Part shown: piece after piece, positions 22,459 to 32,651 of the stretch
How positions within the stretch are numbered: position 1 is the first letter of the stretch
Layout of the letters: the number at the start of each line of letters is the position of its first letter
Origin: Perca fluviatilis
Taxonomy: Eukaryota > Chordata > Actinopteri > Perciformes > Percidae
Direction: 5' to 3'
Assembly (NCBI RefSeq): GCF_010015445.1
Contig: NC_053118.1
Coordinates: forward strand, 5,225,781 to 5,289,780
DNA: 64,000 nt
Notes under the pieces: model-generated
What the model saw: the letters and a program-made list of their open reading frames with translations, nothing else
What the model was told of the DNA's origin: nothing
Database searches by the model: none
Program-made: the position numbers and the translations under genes

Positions 22459-23726
22459 CGACTTTGGCGCTTAAAGGGTTAAAGATGAAAAGTATTAAAA
22501 GAAAAACGTTTCGTCAGATGGTGTGGGCGTGACGTGGCGGCCATTTTGAGTGTTTAGTGATGAACAAAGAAGTTGTTGTAACTTGAATGTACGTTGTCGA
22601 ATCTGCCCGAAAGTTCTCACGATTGACACGGGTCCACACGGGGACACCTACAGGCCAAAATTGACTTTTGGTCATAGCGCCCCCCGCTGGCAACAGGAAA
22701 TGCACCCTATATGACAAACATTATCCGATTTACATGAAACTCATAATGTGTGGTATACATGTGATACTGAGCCGCCCCCTTTACTTTAACCACGCCCACT
22801 TACTCAGGCCACGCCCCATTTTATAACATTTGAACCGTTTAAGGTAGAGTCTTGTGTGAGGTGTCATTGAACTCAGCACAGAGTTCCTTCTTCATTGGTG
22901 ATGGTTTGATCCGCCCCCTAAGCTTTAGCCATGCCTCCTTTTATAACTAATGACTTGTTTGATGTAGACCCTTGTGTGAGGCGTCATTGAACTCAGCAGA
23001 GACCCGCACCCTATGCTTTAGCCACGCCCCTGTACCCAGCTAATGTATGGCGTAGAGTCTTGAGTGAGGTATCGGTGAACTCGGCAGGGAGTTCACTTTT
23101 CATTGGTGACGATTTGCGGCGTCTGAGTGCCGCACAAATGACAGTCGCAAGGAGCGGTGTCCGCCGGTAACCACGACGCGTGCAGAGGCGCGAGGGCCCG
23201 TCCATCGCTGCTTGCAGCTATAATTATTAGGGTCTATTGAAACTGAAGGAATAATTAGTATTTTTCCCGTCAAATGAATTGCCTTTTTGAGGGGCTTTAC
23301 ATATTCAAAAACACACCAAATTTGGCGGTCGCATCAAGTCTGGGGAAAATGTACGTATTTTAAGGGATTTGGGAATAGGCGCACAAAAATGGCTCGCTAG
23401 CGCCCCCTAGAAAGTTAAAATAATTGAGCCCCTGCAGTGCGTTTAACATAGACTCACGAAACTTGGTACACATATGTAACATGTCAAGATGTACAAAAAA
23501 CTTCATTAGAGCCATACCCTAAACCCAACAGGAAGTCTGCCATTTTGATTTCAAAGTTCGAAATTAATGCGATTTTGGCCATTGTAGGTATCATTGAACT
23601 CAGCAGAGACTTCCTTTTTAATTGGTGATGGTTTGACCCACCCCCTATGCTTTAGCCACGCCCCTTTTCACAGCTAATGAACTGTATGACGTAGAGTCTT
23701 GAGTGAGGTATCGTGAACTCGGCAGG
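22459..23726. repeat. Decayed fish interspersed repeats
   Basis: The stretch holds serial, partly repeated phrases: CACGCCCC-type words, CATTGAACTCAGCA at about 22866, 22986 and 23593, and a partial third copy of the neighbouring block at about 23089-23220. It also contains A/T-rich linker and CGCCCCCT/CGCTAGCG words. No gene is supported; the frames at 22514-22717 and 23011-23205 show no motif. Confidence 0.6.
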
Positions 23727-24012
23727 GAGTTCACTTTTCATTGGTGACGATTCGCGGCGTCTGAGTGCCGCACAAATGCACGGTCGCAAGGAGCGGCGTC
23801 CGCTGGTAACCCTGACGCGCGCAGAGGCGTGAGGGCCCGTTCATCGCTGCTCGCAGCTTTAATTCCTTCAGTTTCAATAGGGCCTTCGCCGCTGTCGGCA
23901 CTCGGGCCCTAATTCCTTCAGTTTCAATAGGGCCTTCGCCGCTGTCGGCGCTCGGGCCCCAAGAATGGTTTGTGTTCTTAAGCTGGAGGTTTGCTTGTCA
24001 TATTTAAAATTC
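23727..24012. repeat. Second copy of the 286-bp block
   Basis: Same length and nearly the same sequence as 22095-22379, including the internal TTCCTTCAGTTTCAATAGGG doublet and the terminal GTCATATTTAAAATTC. The high identity points to a recent duplication or conversion inside the window. Confidence 0.85.
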
Positions 24013-25105
24013 TTTGATAGGATAAGAAGGACATTCATATGGAATGGTAAAAAAAATCTATTACATAGACCGATTGATAGAGGAGGTTTGGCTCTACCAA
24101 AGATGTTGTATTACCACTATGCTTTAACTTAAGGCATCTGGCCCACTTGTCACTTCCTCCTGAGAGAGCCCCACCATGGTATTGCATTGCAACCCGGTCT
24201 CACGCCAGGTCGTGAAATAGTCATGTTATTTTGATTCATTAACCTGTGTACAGGTCACGATTTTCGAACCTACTCTGGGGGACACAACAACGGGGAAATG
24301 AGGCGCCACACGCCGGCCACAACAACGGGATGGGCCGCCACTCATGGGACACGATCCCTGGGCGCAGGGGCACACAACAACGGGGAAACGAAACGCCGCA
24401 TGCCGGCCAGAACAACGGGACGCCACTCGCGGGACGCGATCCCCGGGCGCAGGGGCACACAACAACAGGGAAATGAAACGCCACAATAACGGGACGGTTG
24501 TGGTTAAGAAAAGAAGAACGGGGAAAGTAACCATCACACATGGGACACGCCGACAACAGAGGGACGGTTGTGGTTAGGAAGAAAATAACGAGGAAAGGAA
24601 CTGCAACATGCGGGACTCGGGTGAAAGTCCTGTGTTTTTTGACCCACCCACCACCCGGACCAATCTCCCTGCACGAACTTTTGCCTTATCAATACTACTC
24701 GCTACCATCGTCATTCTGTGATCACGAAATATGCTTCCCATTGAAATATATTGCTTTAAAATTCGTAATCGCCACACGAAAAAAATGACATTTACATGTC
24801 CTGTCCACAACTTAATAGATTCAATAACGTGACCATATCACGAACTGCCATGAGACCGGGCTGTGTATTGAGCAATCTGTTCTTGCCCCATTATAGCCCA
24901 TTCAAAGACTGTCTGTCAAACTGTATGGTGAGGCAAAAACACATCTAATAATCTCTCATTTATACGTTTTTTTCGACCTTGACCAACTGCCACTTTGCTC
25001 GTTTGAAAGCCATGATGTCTCTCTCTCATGGGTGGGCCAAATTCTCTGGGCGGGCAAAGCAGAGAAAGGGGAGGTAACCTTCCAGATTGGCCCATCTGAG
25101 CTTTC
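24013..25105 (+). pseudogene. L1-like LINE ORF2 C-terminal remnant, split by a transposon
   Basis: Reading on the plus strand gives FIWNGKK, RPIDRGGLALPKMLYYHYA and then WYCI up to 24189. After the insertion at 24190-24863 the same frame gives EQSVLAP. This is the typical region downstream of reverse transcriptase in L1-type LINEs. Stops and frameshifts follow, then recognisable C-terminal sequence near 24915-25100. The 5' part is missing, so it is a 5'-truncated dead copy. Confidence 0.65.
24190..24863. mobile_element. DNA transposon with CCCGGTCTCA inverted repeats and internal minisatellite
   Basis: The ends CAACCCGGTCTCACG and (reverse) CAGCCCGGTCTCATG are inverted repeats extending about 28 bp. 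The flanks TGCATTG and TGTATTG form a 7-bp duplication with one mismatch. Removing the insert and one copy restores the LINE frame, which confirms the boundaries. The interior at about 24283-24470 has two and a half tandem units of about 86-89 bp that contain CACAACAACGGG. It has no transposase, so it is non-autonomous. Family not assigned. Confidence 0.8.
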
Positions 25106-25221
25106 ATTTTCTCAAAGGCAGAGCAGGATACCCAGGGCTTGGTTTACACCTATCGCCATTTCTAGCCACTGGAAGGCTGGGGGAACTCATATTAATGTTA
25201 AATAACCTCATAAAGTGAACC
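25106..25221. repeat. Short fish repeat fragment
   Basis: Contains CTGGGGGAACTCATATTAA and CCTCATAAAGTG, words of a very common fish interspersed repeat. It ends where L2 copy A begins. Confidence 0.5.
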
Positions 25222-26691
25222 TTGTAGACGGTGCTATGGCCTGCCTACAGACGACTTTAGACTCTGTTGCTCCCATCAAAAAGAAGATGATGAAGCAAAG
25301 GAAACTAGCACCTTGGTATAACTCCCAAACTCGCAAATTAAAACAAGCCTCACGAAAACTTGAAAGTAAATGGTGTTCCACCAAACTGGAAGAATCTCGT
25401 TTAGATTGGCAAGACAGTCTAAAAACCTATAGGAAGGCCCTCAGAAATGCCAGATCAGACTCATCATTAATAAGAAAATGAAATAAGAACAACCCAAGGT
25501 TTCTTTTCAGCACTGTATCCAGGCTGACAGATAGTCACAGCTATGTTGAGCCATCTATTCCTATAGCTCTGAGTAATGACGACTTAATGAGCTTCTTCAA
25601 TGATAAAATTATAACAATTAGAGATAAAATTCATCACCTTTTGCCCTCAACTTCTAACGGTTCACCTTTAAATGCAGGACTGCTAGAAAGAACAAGACCT
25701 GACATATACTTAGACTGCTTTTATCCTATAGACCTTCAACAATTAATGTTAAATGTCTCTTCAGCTAAGCCATCTACCTGTCCCTTAGACCCCATCCCAA
25801 CGAGGCTACTTAAAGAAGTGTTACCCGTGGTTAACACTTCATTACTAAATATGATCAATATGTCTTTATTAACAGGTTATGTACTGCAGTCATTTAAAGT
25901 AGCTGTGATAAAACCTCTTCTGAAAAAACCCACCCTCGAGCCTGTGGTCTTAGCCAACTATAGACCTAACCTTCCCTTTTGCTCCAAGATCTTTGAGAAG
26001 GTAGTCGCTAATCAGTTATGTGATTTTCTATACAGCAATAGTCTATTTGAGGACTCTCAGTCAGGATTTAGAATGCATCATAGCACAGAGACGGCACTGG
26101 TGAAAATTACTAAAGACCTAACTGCTTCAGACAAAGGACTTGCCTCTGTACTTGTCTTATTAGATCTTAGTGCTTCATTCAACACTATTGAACATACCAT
26201 CCTGTTACAGAGATCGGAACATTTAGTTGCCATTAAAGGAATCACACTAAGCTGGTTTAAGTCCTATTTCTCTGATCAAGCTCAATTTGTTAATGTTAAC
26301 GATAAATCCTCCAGGTACGCTAAAGTTAGCCATGGCGTTCCACAAGGCTCTATGCTTGGACCTATTCTATTCTCCTTATATATGCTTCCTCTAGGCAATA
26401 TTATAAGGAAACACTCAATTAACTTTCACTGTTATGCGGATGACACCCAATTATACTTATCAATCAAGCCGGATGAAACTAGTCAGTTAGCAAAATTTCA
26501 AGCATGCATTAAAGATATAAAATCCTGGATAACCTACAATTTTCTGATGTTAAACTCAAACAAAACTGAAGTTATTGTGCTGGGCCCTAAACACCTCCGA
26601 ACCTCATTATCCAAAGATATAGTTACTCTGGATAGTATTGCCCTGACCCCAGCACTACTGTCAGAAATCTAGGACTTATTTTTGATCAGGA
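25222..26691 (+). pseudogene. L2-like LINE copy A: reverse transcriptase remnant
   Basis: This is the 5' preserved part of copy A, starting in the linker upstream of reverse transcriptase. A stop and frameshift occur at about 25480-25490, then a frame of 361 codons (25587-26672) holds [59 protein letters not shown] and the catalytic [18 protein letters not shown] keeps the first catalytic Asp and YADD the other two. Motifs and order fit the L2 group of fish LINEs. A stop at 26672 and the MITE at 26694 end this part. Sister copies lie at 33953-36365 (minus) and 54057-61843. Confidence 0.88.
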
Positions 26692-26693
26692 TA

Positions 26694-27221
26694 CAATACA
26701 GGCCAAAAGTTTGGACACACCTTCTCATTCAATGTGTTTCTTTATTTTCATGACTATTTCCATTGTAGATTCTCACTGAAGGCATCAAAACTATGAATGA
26801 ACACATATGTAATTATGTACTTAACAAAAAGTGTGAAATAACTGAAAACATGTCTTATATTTTAGATTCCTCAAAGTAGCCACCCTTTGCTTTTTTGATA
26901 ACTCTGCAAACCCTTGGTGTTCTCTCAATGAGCTTCATGAGGTAGTCACCTGAAATGGTTTTCACTTCACAGGTGTGCTTTGTCAGGGTTAATTTGTGGA
27001 ATTATTTCCCTTATTAATGAAAAAGCAAAGAGTGGCTACTTTGAAGAATCTAAAATATAAGACGTTTTCAGTTATTTCACACTTTTTTGTTAAGTACATA
27101 ATTCCACATGTGTTCATTCATAGTTTTGATGCCTTCAGTGAGAACCTACAATGTCAATAGTCATTAAAATAAAAAGGAAACGCATTGAATGAGAAGGTGT
27201 GTCCACTTTTGGCCTGTACTG
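26694..27221. mobile_element. Tc1-type MITE inserted in L2 copy A
   Basis: The 528-bp element has long inverted repeats like the full Tc1 at 43460-45079, ending CTGTACTG, and is flanked by TA (26692-26693, 27222-27223). LINE sequence continues across the gap (GATCAGGATA before, TGTCCTTCAACGCCC after). The transposase is deleted. Confidence 0.9.
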
Positions 27222-27223
27222 TA

Positions 27224-27377
27224 TGTCCTTCAACGCCCGCTTAAAACAAACCTCAAGAACAGCCTTTTTCATCTTCGTAACAATGCCAAAATTAGGCACA
27301 TCCTGTCTCAAAACGATGCTGAAAAACTAGTCCATGCATTCGTTACTTCCAGGCTGGACTATTGTAATTTCATTGGA
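27224..27377 (+). pseudogene. L2 copy A, continuation after MITE
   Basis: Matches about 60409-60557 of L2 copy C, including CTCAAGAACAGCCTTTTTCATC and CTGGACTATTGTAATTTC. It breaks off where other repeats intervene; about 170 bp of the L2 are absent before the next piece at 33807. Confidence 0.8.
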
Positions 27378-27825
27378 CGTCAGTGTACGGACTTATCTGC
27401 TAGTTTATATGTTAGCTGCGTTAGCTTGAAACCATCCAGCAAGTAGACGGTACCGTATGGTGATTTAACGTAACCGCGGCGCTCATTTTACACACACAGT
27501 TTAACAACAAAACTAAACGCTGAGTGAACATTACTAGCTACGTTTTTCATGTTGGTTTTGAGCGGTATGCACCCCCACTAACCTGGAAAACGGTTTTAAA
27601 ACAGTAATGTTAATACAGCGTGTCGGAGGAATGCAGCGTTCTCCTGCAATGGGAGTCAGAGGCAGAGGCGCCGTCACAGCAGCGTTAGCTAACATTAGCT
27701 TCTTGTCTCATCTGGGGTCTGATAAACAGTAAATTCATCAAAGTCAGCGAATGACAGTTCGCTTGAGTTCAGTACAGCAGACTGCTCTACGACTTTATGA
27801 CTTTTCAAAAACAGCCGAAGGAACG
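27378..27825. other. Unassigned repeat-like spacer
   Basis: No gene or clear boundary. It contains GCGTTAGCTAACATTAGCTT words common in fish MITEs. It may be part of an older DNA transposon that also includes 33744-33806. Confidence 0.35.
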
Positions 27826-28906
27826 TAGGCTAGTGACAATGCCCCCAAATTTTGGAGATACCCCTACCGGAGGTAGAACTAAACCCAACAATGTTTTTCC
27901 TCATCTCTAAGGTCTCCCATATGTGAAATGGATTCTTGGCTAAAAATATTTTACTGCTAAGATTGTTAAATTAACAGATATTGTAATACACCCCAAAACC
28001 AAAAAAGGACTAAAATATAGCCTGTCCGTATGGGAGTTAAGGCATAAAAACTAATGCAGATCAATCACACAAGCTCTGAGAGCTTTGAAACTTGGCATGT
28101 TTGTAGTCAGGAAGTTGCATTACCTACTAGAAAAGACTGGATGTGAATATCTTGATGTATGGAATAACTACAGACCTATAAACACATACCTAAAATAGGC
28201 GAACATGCAAAAAATAAATATCTAAGCAGAATGGTTTCCTTTACTTTGTGGTTACTTTGCAAGGGATTATCATAGAAACAGATATGATGGCTTGTTGGAA
28301 AGGTTGGGTTGTGCTGAATCCAGCAATACCAAATATGTAAATATAGCATGACAAATCAGGGTGTGCTTTCACTCATTGTATGAGGTGTCCAAAATGAAAG
28401 AAAATGGAATACTGACATAATTTATTCTCAAGTCCAAAGCTCATTATCAGTGGTGAGAAGAATGTTGAGAAATTCAAATATAAGATACATTTAATAATGA
28501 AATATTTTATATGGCACCTTGCACTATACAGTCCATATGCAAACAAAGATTGAAATGGAAAGATAACACCTTACCATAGCACAAACAGGAGACCAGGAGT
28601 CAGGAATGCAGTTTGACCTTAATGAGCCTTTTAATAAAACTATAACTTAACTTCACACAATACAAATTAAATTACTGTCTTAAATCAAACTAATGGCAAT
28701 CTAACAAAACAAACCCTGGGAGGGGGAATGAGCTCACTCCTCACTGAATCTACAGCTCTTCTCAGGCTGGTTTTTTTCTAGCAGCAACCATTTGGAACAT
28801 GAACTGCTTTTGGTAGCCATTCTAGGGGTTAGGCCATCTCCAGTGGCCACTTTAGGGTGGTCAGCCCCCCATGATGTTACAACTGCAACACACCACTGTC
28901 ACTCAT
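27826..28906. repeat. Left long terminal inverted repeat
   Basis: Inverted match to about 32652-33743. The innermost 67 bp (28840-28906) also recur in direct orientation at about 32206-32271. Confidence 0.8.
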
Positions 28907-28909
28907 CAG

Positions 28910-29861
28910 ATGCTAATCTGTACCTCAGCTCATCCAGATTGGTACAAGGATGCCCATCCACCTTTTTCTTTTGGCCATACAGGAGGGCATACCTTCTTGC
29001 CACAGGCAAAGCCTCTTCCAAGCTACTGGAGAGTCAAAATTTTGTAATTTGCTGTAACTTACAAAGATGGGTCTTCAGTCTTGTTTGGCCTTCCCAATTC
29101 TGTACAAACTGCTTGTGGTGTTACAATCCGTGAGGGCGTGGCATGCAAGCACTGCTCCAGGCTTCTGAGCAATCAAACAGTTAGGGACAAATCTTTCCTT
29201 AAGGCCATGTCCAGAGTGCATAAACACTGCTGAGGATCCAGACATCCCTTTGCTTGAATAGTACAGAAGCAAATCTAGTACATCTGTATCATCGCATTTG
29301 ACAATAAGACGAGAATGTGACTGTGCAAGGTGTATTGCATGAAACATCAGCCTTGTATCAGCCACCTCCTGGTCACTGTAAAGATCTGTCAAGCAGTCAA
29401 TGCCTGACTTTCTAACTCTCTTAACCTCCTGACCATATTCAAAGCCACCAGCTAAGATGACAATGTTCCCTGAAGAAATTCTCGTTGGCCCAGTACTGGC
29501 AATGTAGGAGCCTCAGAGGCTAGCTCTATGCTTCTTACTCCTCTTGCTAGCTGTTTCCCTTGAAGCAACTGTCGAGATGTTCCCTCTGCATACACATCTG
29601 ACTCAGTATGTCAAAGAGTCCACCATCGCCATTGAGCTTTCCAATGCTTGCTAGGTAAGCCATCGTGATATGCATACCTCCCAGTCTCATTGTAATCTTT
29701 CCTTGTAAGGGCGATGGTTTGCTCCACAAAATCTGTTGTGCTTTACTATAAATGGCATGGTTTGCTGTCACAAGAATATATGGTGCTGTCCCAGTTCTGC
29801 AGCAAGCTGTACAAGTCATATCATAGTCGTTATAGTGTTTGATAGATATAACCACCAACAC
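28910..29861 (-). pseudogene. Transposon-borne protein remnant with ADTR/DTDV motifs
   Basis: The first piece, 29861-29547, contains KHYNDYD and RLGGMHITMAYLASIGKL. The second, 29392-29075, contains QEVADTRLMFHAIH, CDDTDVLDLLLYY, CHALTDCNTTSSLYRIGKAK. I recognise this order from a family of large uncharacterised, repeat-associated proteins of fish and invertebrates that end in a CXC cysteine cluster. The acidic DTD and the spacing suggest a PIN/FEN1-like nuclease fold, but that is inference. Frames are broken between 29547 and 29392 and after 29075. The matching C-terminal cysteine cluster is at 32243-32557, in a rearranged copy. Confidence 0.5.
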
Positions 29862-30137
29862 TCAGTCAAAGATCTTGAAAGATAAAAAAGAGGCAACATT
29901 CAAACCAGCAGACGAACACATATCATCACAGGACAAACAAGTGTTCCAAACTACAGAAAATACCTCAGGATCAGTGGAAACAAGGCTGCTCTATGTAGCT
30001 TTGTCAGCACCTACATCGCCAGTACTGGGCAGTGATGCCACGTAACGCGTTACTAGTAACGCGTTACTCTAATCTGAGCACTTCTTTCAGTAACGAGTAA
30101 TCTAACGCGTTATTATTTCCAAACCAGTAATCAGATT

Positions 30138-31425
30138 CAGGGCTCCAGACTAACTTTTTGCCTTGGTTGCACTGGTGCGCCTAACTTTTTTTATTTAGGT
30201 GCACCAGCACAAAATTTAGGTGCACTCAAATTTTTCCTCGCATCGCCGTAACGCTGAATAGCGATACACGATATATAGCTCTGTATTTTTTCACAAAGTG
30301 GGCTAAATGTTCAGTTTTAAGTCAAAGCCACTTTTCACAAGCTCTTTTATTAAAACAGATTGTGATTAAAATAAAATGCAAAGACAGGGTTTTCTTTACC
30401 AGTTTGAAAATATACAGCTGCAACACATGTAAATGAAAGTTATCTAAAATAAATAGCCTGAGAAAGCTCCTTCATAAGCTTCCAACAACAATAACAGACT
30501 GATTAAAAGAGAGAGAGGACGCCTGGATAGCTCAGTTGGTAAATATAGAGGTTTGACTCCGACCTGCAGCCCTTTCCGATATGACAGGCATGAAAGGGGT
30601 GAAAAAGGTGAGAAGGATATTACCCCTCTAGGGGGGTCCGGGGGCATGCCCCCCCCGGAAGAAAATTTTAAATATTCCATATTTTAAAGCATCAATCATC
30701 CCCCACTCTCTCTCCCCTTTCATGTCTTCAGCTTTCCTATCAAAATAAAGGCCAAAATCTTAAAAAAAAAAAAAAGAAAAAAGAACGACCGAAAGACAGG
30801 GGGAGTGCGATGGACTGAAGCGTATGCTAGGCTACTCAGAGAGTGACGGCTGACTCATTAGCGGCGTTACACCCGTCTTGTGTAGGCTATGAAATGTCTG
30901 TATCGTCACTGCGCTGCATTTTTATGAACTATGATCCAGCATGCTCCGTCACGCTATTACTCAACGAACTGAAGTTAGTTTAATAATGTGTTTTTCTCGC
31001 GTGGCGCGCCGGAAACAGAGTTACCAGCGGAAACACTGGTACCAATACAGGTTTCCCTCTCATACTTAACAATATACAGCTGTGTTAATAACAATTAAAA
31101 CTGTAGACAAATGTCGGGAGTTTGGACCAGCGGCGCTGTGTCTCTCCATGTTGCAGGGGAGCCGGCCAGTGTGTGAGTGAATGGGGGCGGGGCTGCGCGG
31201 AGGAGAGATCCAAATCCAAACACAGGCACGGCTTTCCAGAAGGAATGGGTCATGTAACGCAACATTAAACCATATATATCGATATAAACAACATTGCTTC
31301 GTTAGTGGAGAGGCAGCGGATGCGAGGACGTTAGGTGCACCGGTGCGACCTAGGAAAAATCTTAGTCGCACCCTTACAAATTTTGGTCGCATTTGCGACC
31401 AAATTGGTCGCACTCTCGAGCCCTG
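30138..31425. mobile_element. Second DNA transposon nested in the hAT (5-bp duplication)
   Basis: The termini CAGGGCTCCAGAC and CTCGAGCCCTG are inverted, and the flanks AGATT (30133-30137, 31426-31430) are identical. Removing insert and one flank restores the hAT sequence. A 5-bp duplication with CAGGG termini fits the hAT5-like type, but Transib-like elements also make 5-bp duplications. Sub-terminal GGTGCACCGGTGCGACC and TGGTCGCA words are palindromic. No transposase is seen. Confidence 0.75.
30517..30782 (+). repeat. tRNA-derived SINE with internal insertion
   Basis: The head GGATAGCTCAGTTGGTA matches a tRNA A box and GGTTTGACTCC a B box. The tail has CTCTCTCCCCTTTCATGTC, then CAAAATAAAGGCC and an A-rich end. 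About 110 bp in the middle, including GGGGGTCCGGGGGCATGC, do not belong to the usual SINE body and may be an insertion. It is not a functional tRNA gene. Confidence 0.7.
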
Positions 31426-31603
31426 AGATTAAAGTTATTTATCCAAGTCACTGTGCGTTACTATTTGTCATTTTCCTTAGTAAAAATATATATTTTTGCT
31501 TTCTTCTTGCGTCTCGGGGAGTGAAGTCACGTATGCGACAAGTCACGTTTTCAGCATGTGGACAGTTCACGTGTACCACGCAGCGACACAAACGTAAACA
31601 ACA

Positions 31604-31870
31604 ATGGAGGGACGAGAGAGATGCACGTTTTCTAGCTGGAAATACAGTCACTATTTAGAGTTTGTGTCAGCTAAAGATGGCAATATTAAGGTTCGTTGTA
31701 CACTCTGTGCTGGTGGCGACTACGTCAAATTTGAAGAAACATTTGGAGTCGCAGCACTGCAGCCAAACTTACAGAGCAAGTCCCAGCAGGTGGAGCGAAG
31801 CAGAGAGCAGGTCCCCCACCACCCAAACAACAAAAGATGGACTTCGGTGCAAAACCAGTAAGTGGGGGAC
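31604..31870 (+). pseudogene. hAT transposase N-terminal BED zinc-finger remnant
   Basis: The frame starts MEGRERCTFSSWKYSHYLEF and continues with KVRCTLC. One frameshift later SNLKKHLESQHC supplies the His part of a BED-type C2H2 DNA-binding finger. The catalytic domain that should follow is absent, so the element is non-autonomous. It lies inside the hAT at 30030-32197 and in the expected direction. Confidence 0.65.
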
Positions 31871-32242
31871 AGTTGAAGAAGTTGGTCGGGCAGTAGACCT
31901 ATGTTGTAGCGGAAATGCTGCCCTTAAACACGGTTGACTCGCTCTCTTTCGTGCCATAATAAACCAGATCCTACTACTGTCAACGCTGAGTTGCCTCACA
32001 GTAAACCGGTTGTCATTTTTATGTCGAGGCTGTAGGGGTGTTGTTGGCAGCTGCTGCATGTAACTAATAAAGTAACTTGTAATCTAACTTCGTTACTTTT
32101 AAAATCAAGTAATCTGTAAAGTAACTAAACTACTTTTAAAATCAAGTAATCTGTAAAGTAACTAAGTTACTTTTTCAAAGTAACTGTGGCAACACTGGTA
32201 CTGGGCCAGTGGCCACTTTGGGGAGGTCAGCCCCCCATGATG

Positions 32243-32557
32243 TTACAACTGCAACACACCACTGTCACTCATCTGCATTGTCATCAGTGAAATATTTGGA
32301 CAGTCTGTTAAAGGGCAAGAGCAAAACTCTGTGCAGGTCAAGCCCACTGAAAGACACTGGCATTTGGTGGCATCGTTGCAGTTTCCGTCTTTACAGTAGA
32401 GGTGGGTGATGTCTCTAACTTCTTTAGGTGCTGGTGCCTTCTGGAACATCACAGGTTCAATGCACCCATCTTCTCTGAGCCTCCATCCTCTACCAAATGG
32501 GTTCGAGAGAAGAGGTTTGACCAAGTGGCTGTGACGCCACACTACTGTTTGGTACAA
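32243..32557 (-). pseudogene. CXC cysteine-cluster C-terminus of transposon-borne protein
   Basis: The frame contains YQTVVWRHSHLVKP, EPVMFQKAPAPKEVRDITHL and a cysteine cluster with CKDGNCNDATKCQC, GLTCTEFCSC. This is a CXC/tesmin-like pattern, which in known proteins binds zinc and DNA. It is the usual C-terminus of the family whose N-proximal pieces lie at 28910-29861. The stop is inside sequence that also forms the terminal repeat (MSDSGVLQL then stop). An inverted second copy of its start lies just upstream at 32589-32650, forming a hairpin. Confidence 0.6.
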
Positions 32558-32650
32558 GGCACTTACAAGTGCTTAGAGCCTTGTTAGAGCCTTGTACCAA
32601 ACAGTAGTGTGGCGTCACAGCCACCTGGTCAAACCTCTTCTCTGGAACCC
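32499..32650. repeat. Perfect-like palindrome with 62-bp arms
   Basis: Arms 32499-32560 and 32589-32650 are inverted copies with about two differences, around a 28-base loop. The arms share GGTACAAGGC and its complement at the centre. It marks the inner boundary of the right terminal repeat. Confidence 0.85.
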
Positions 32651-32651
32651 A

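Larger units (their letters stand above)
30030..32197 (+). mobile_element. hAT transposon with BED-finger remnant
   Basis: The ends are CAGTGATGCCACGTAACGCG and the complement-like GTAACTGTGGCAACACTG, flanked by perfect 8-bp duplications GTACTGGG (30022-30029, 32198-32205). The interior keeps only the N-terminal exon of a transposase (31604 to about 31870) and carries another element at 30138-31425. The repeated TAACGCGTTACT and AAGTAACT words near the ends are typical of sub-terminal binding sites in this hAT group. Confidence 0.9.

Noticed and set aside
24226..24577. Overlapping open frames of 63-105 codons on both strands
   Set aside because: They are open because the GC-rich tandem units lack stops in several frames; the peptides are repetitive and have no motif.
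30517..30590. Possible tRNA gene
   Set aside because: A and B boxes are present but the sequence cannot complete a cloverleaf and leads into a SINE body and A-rich tail.
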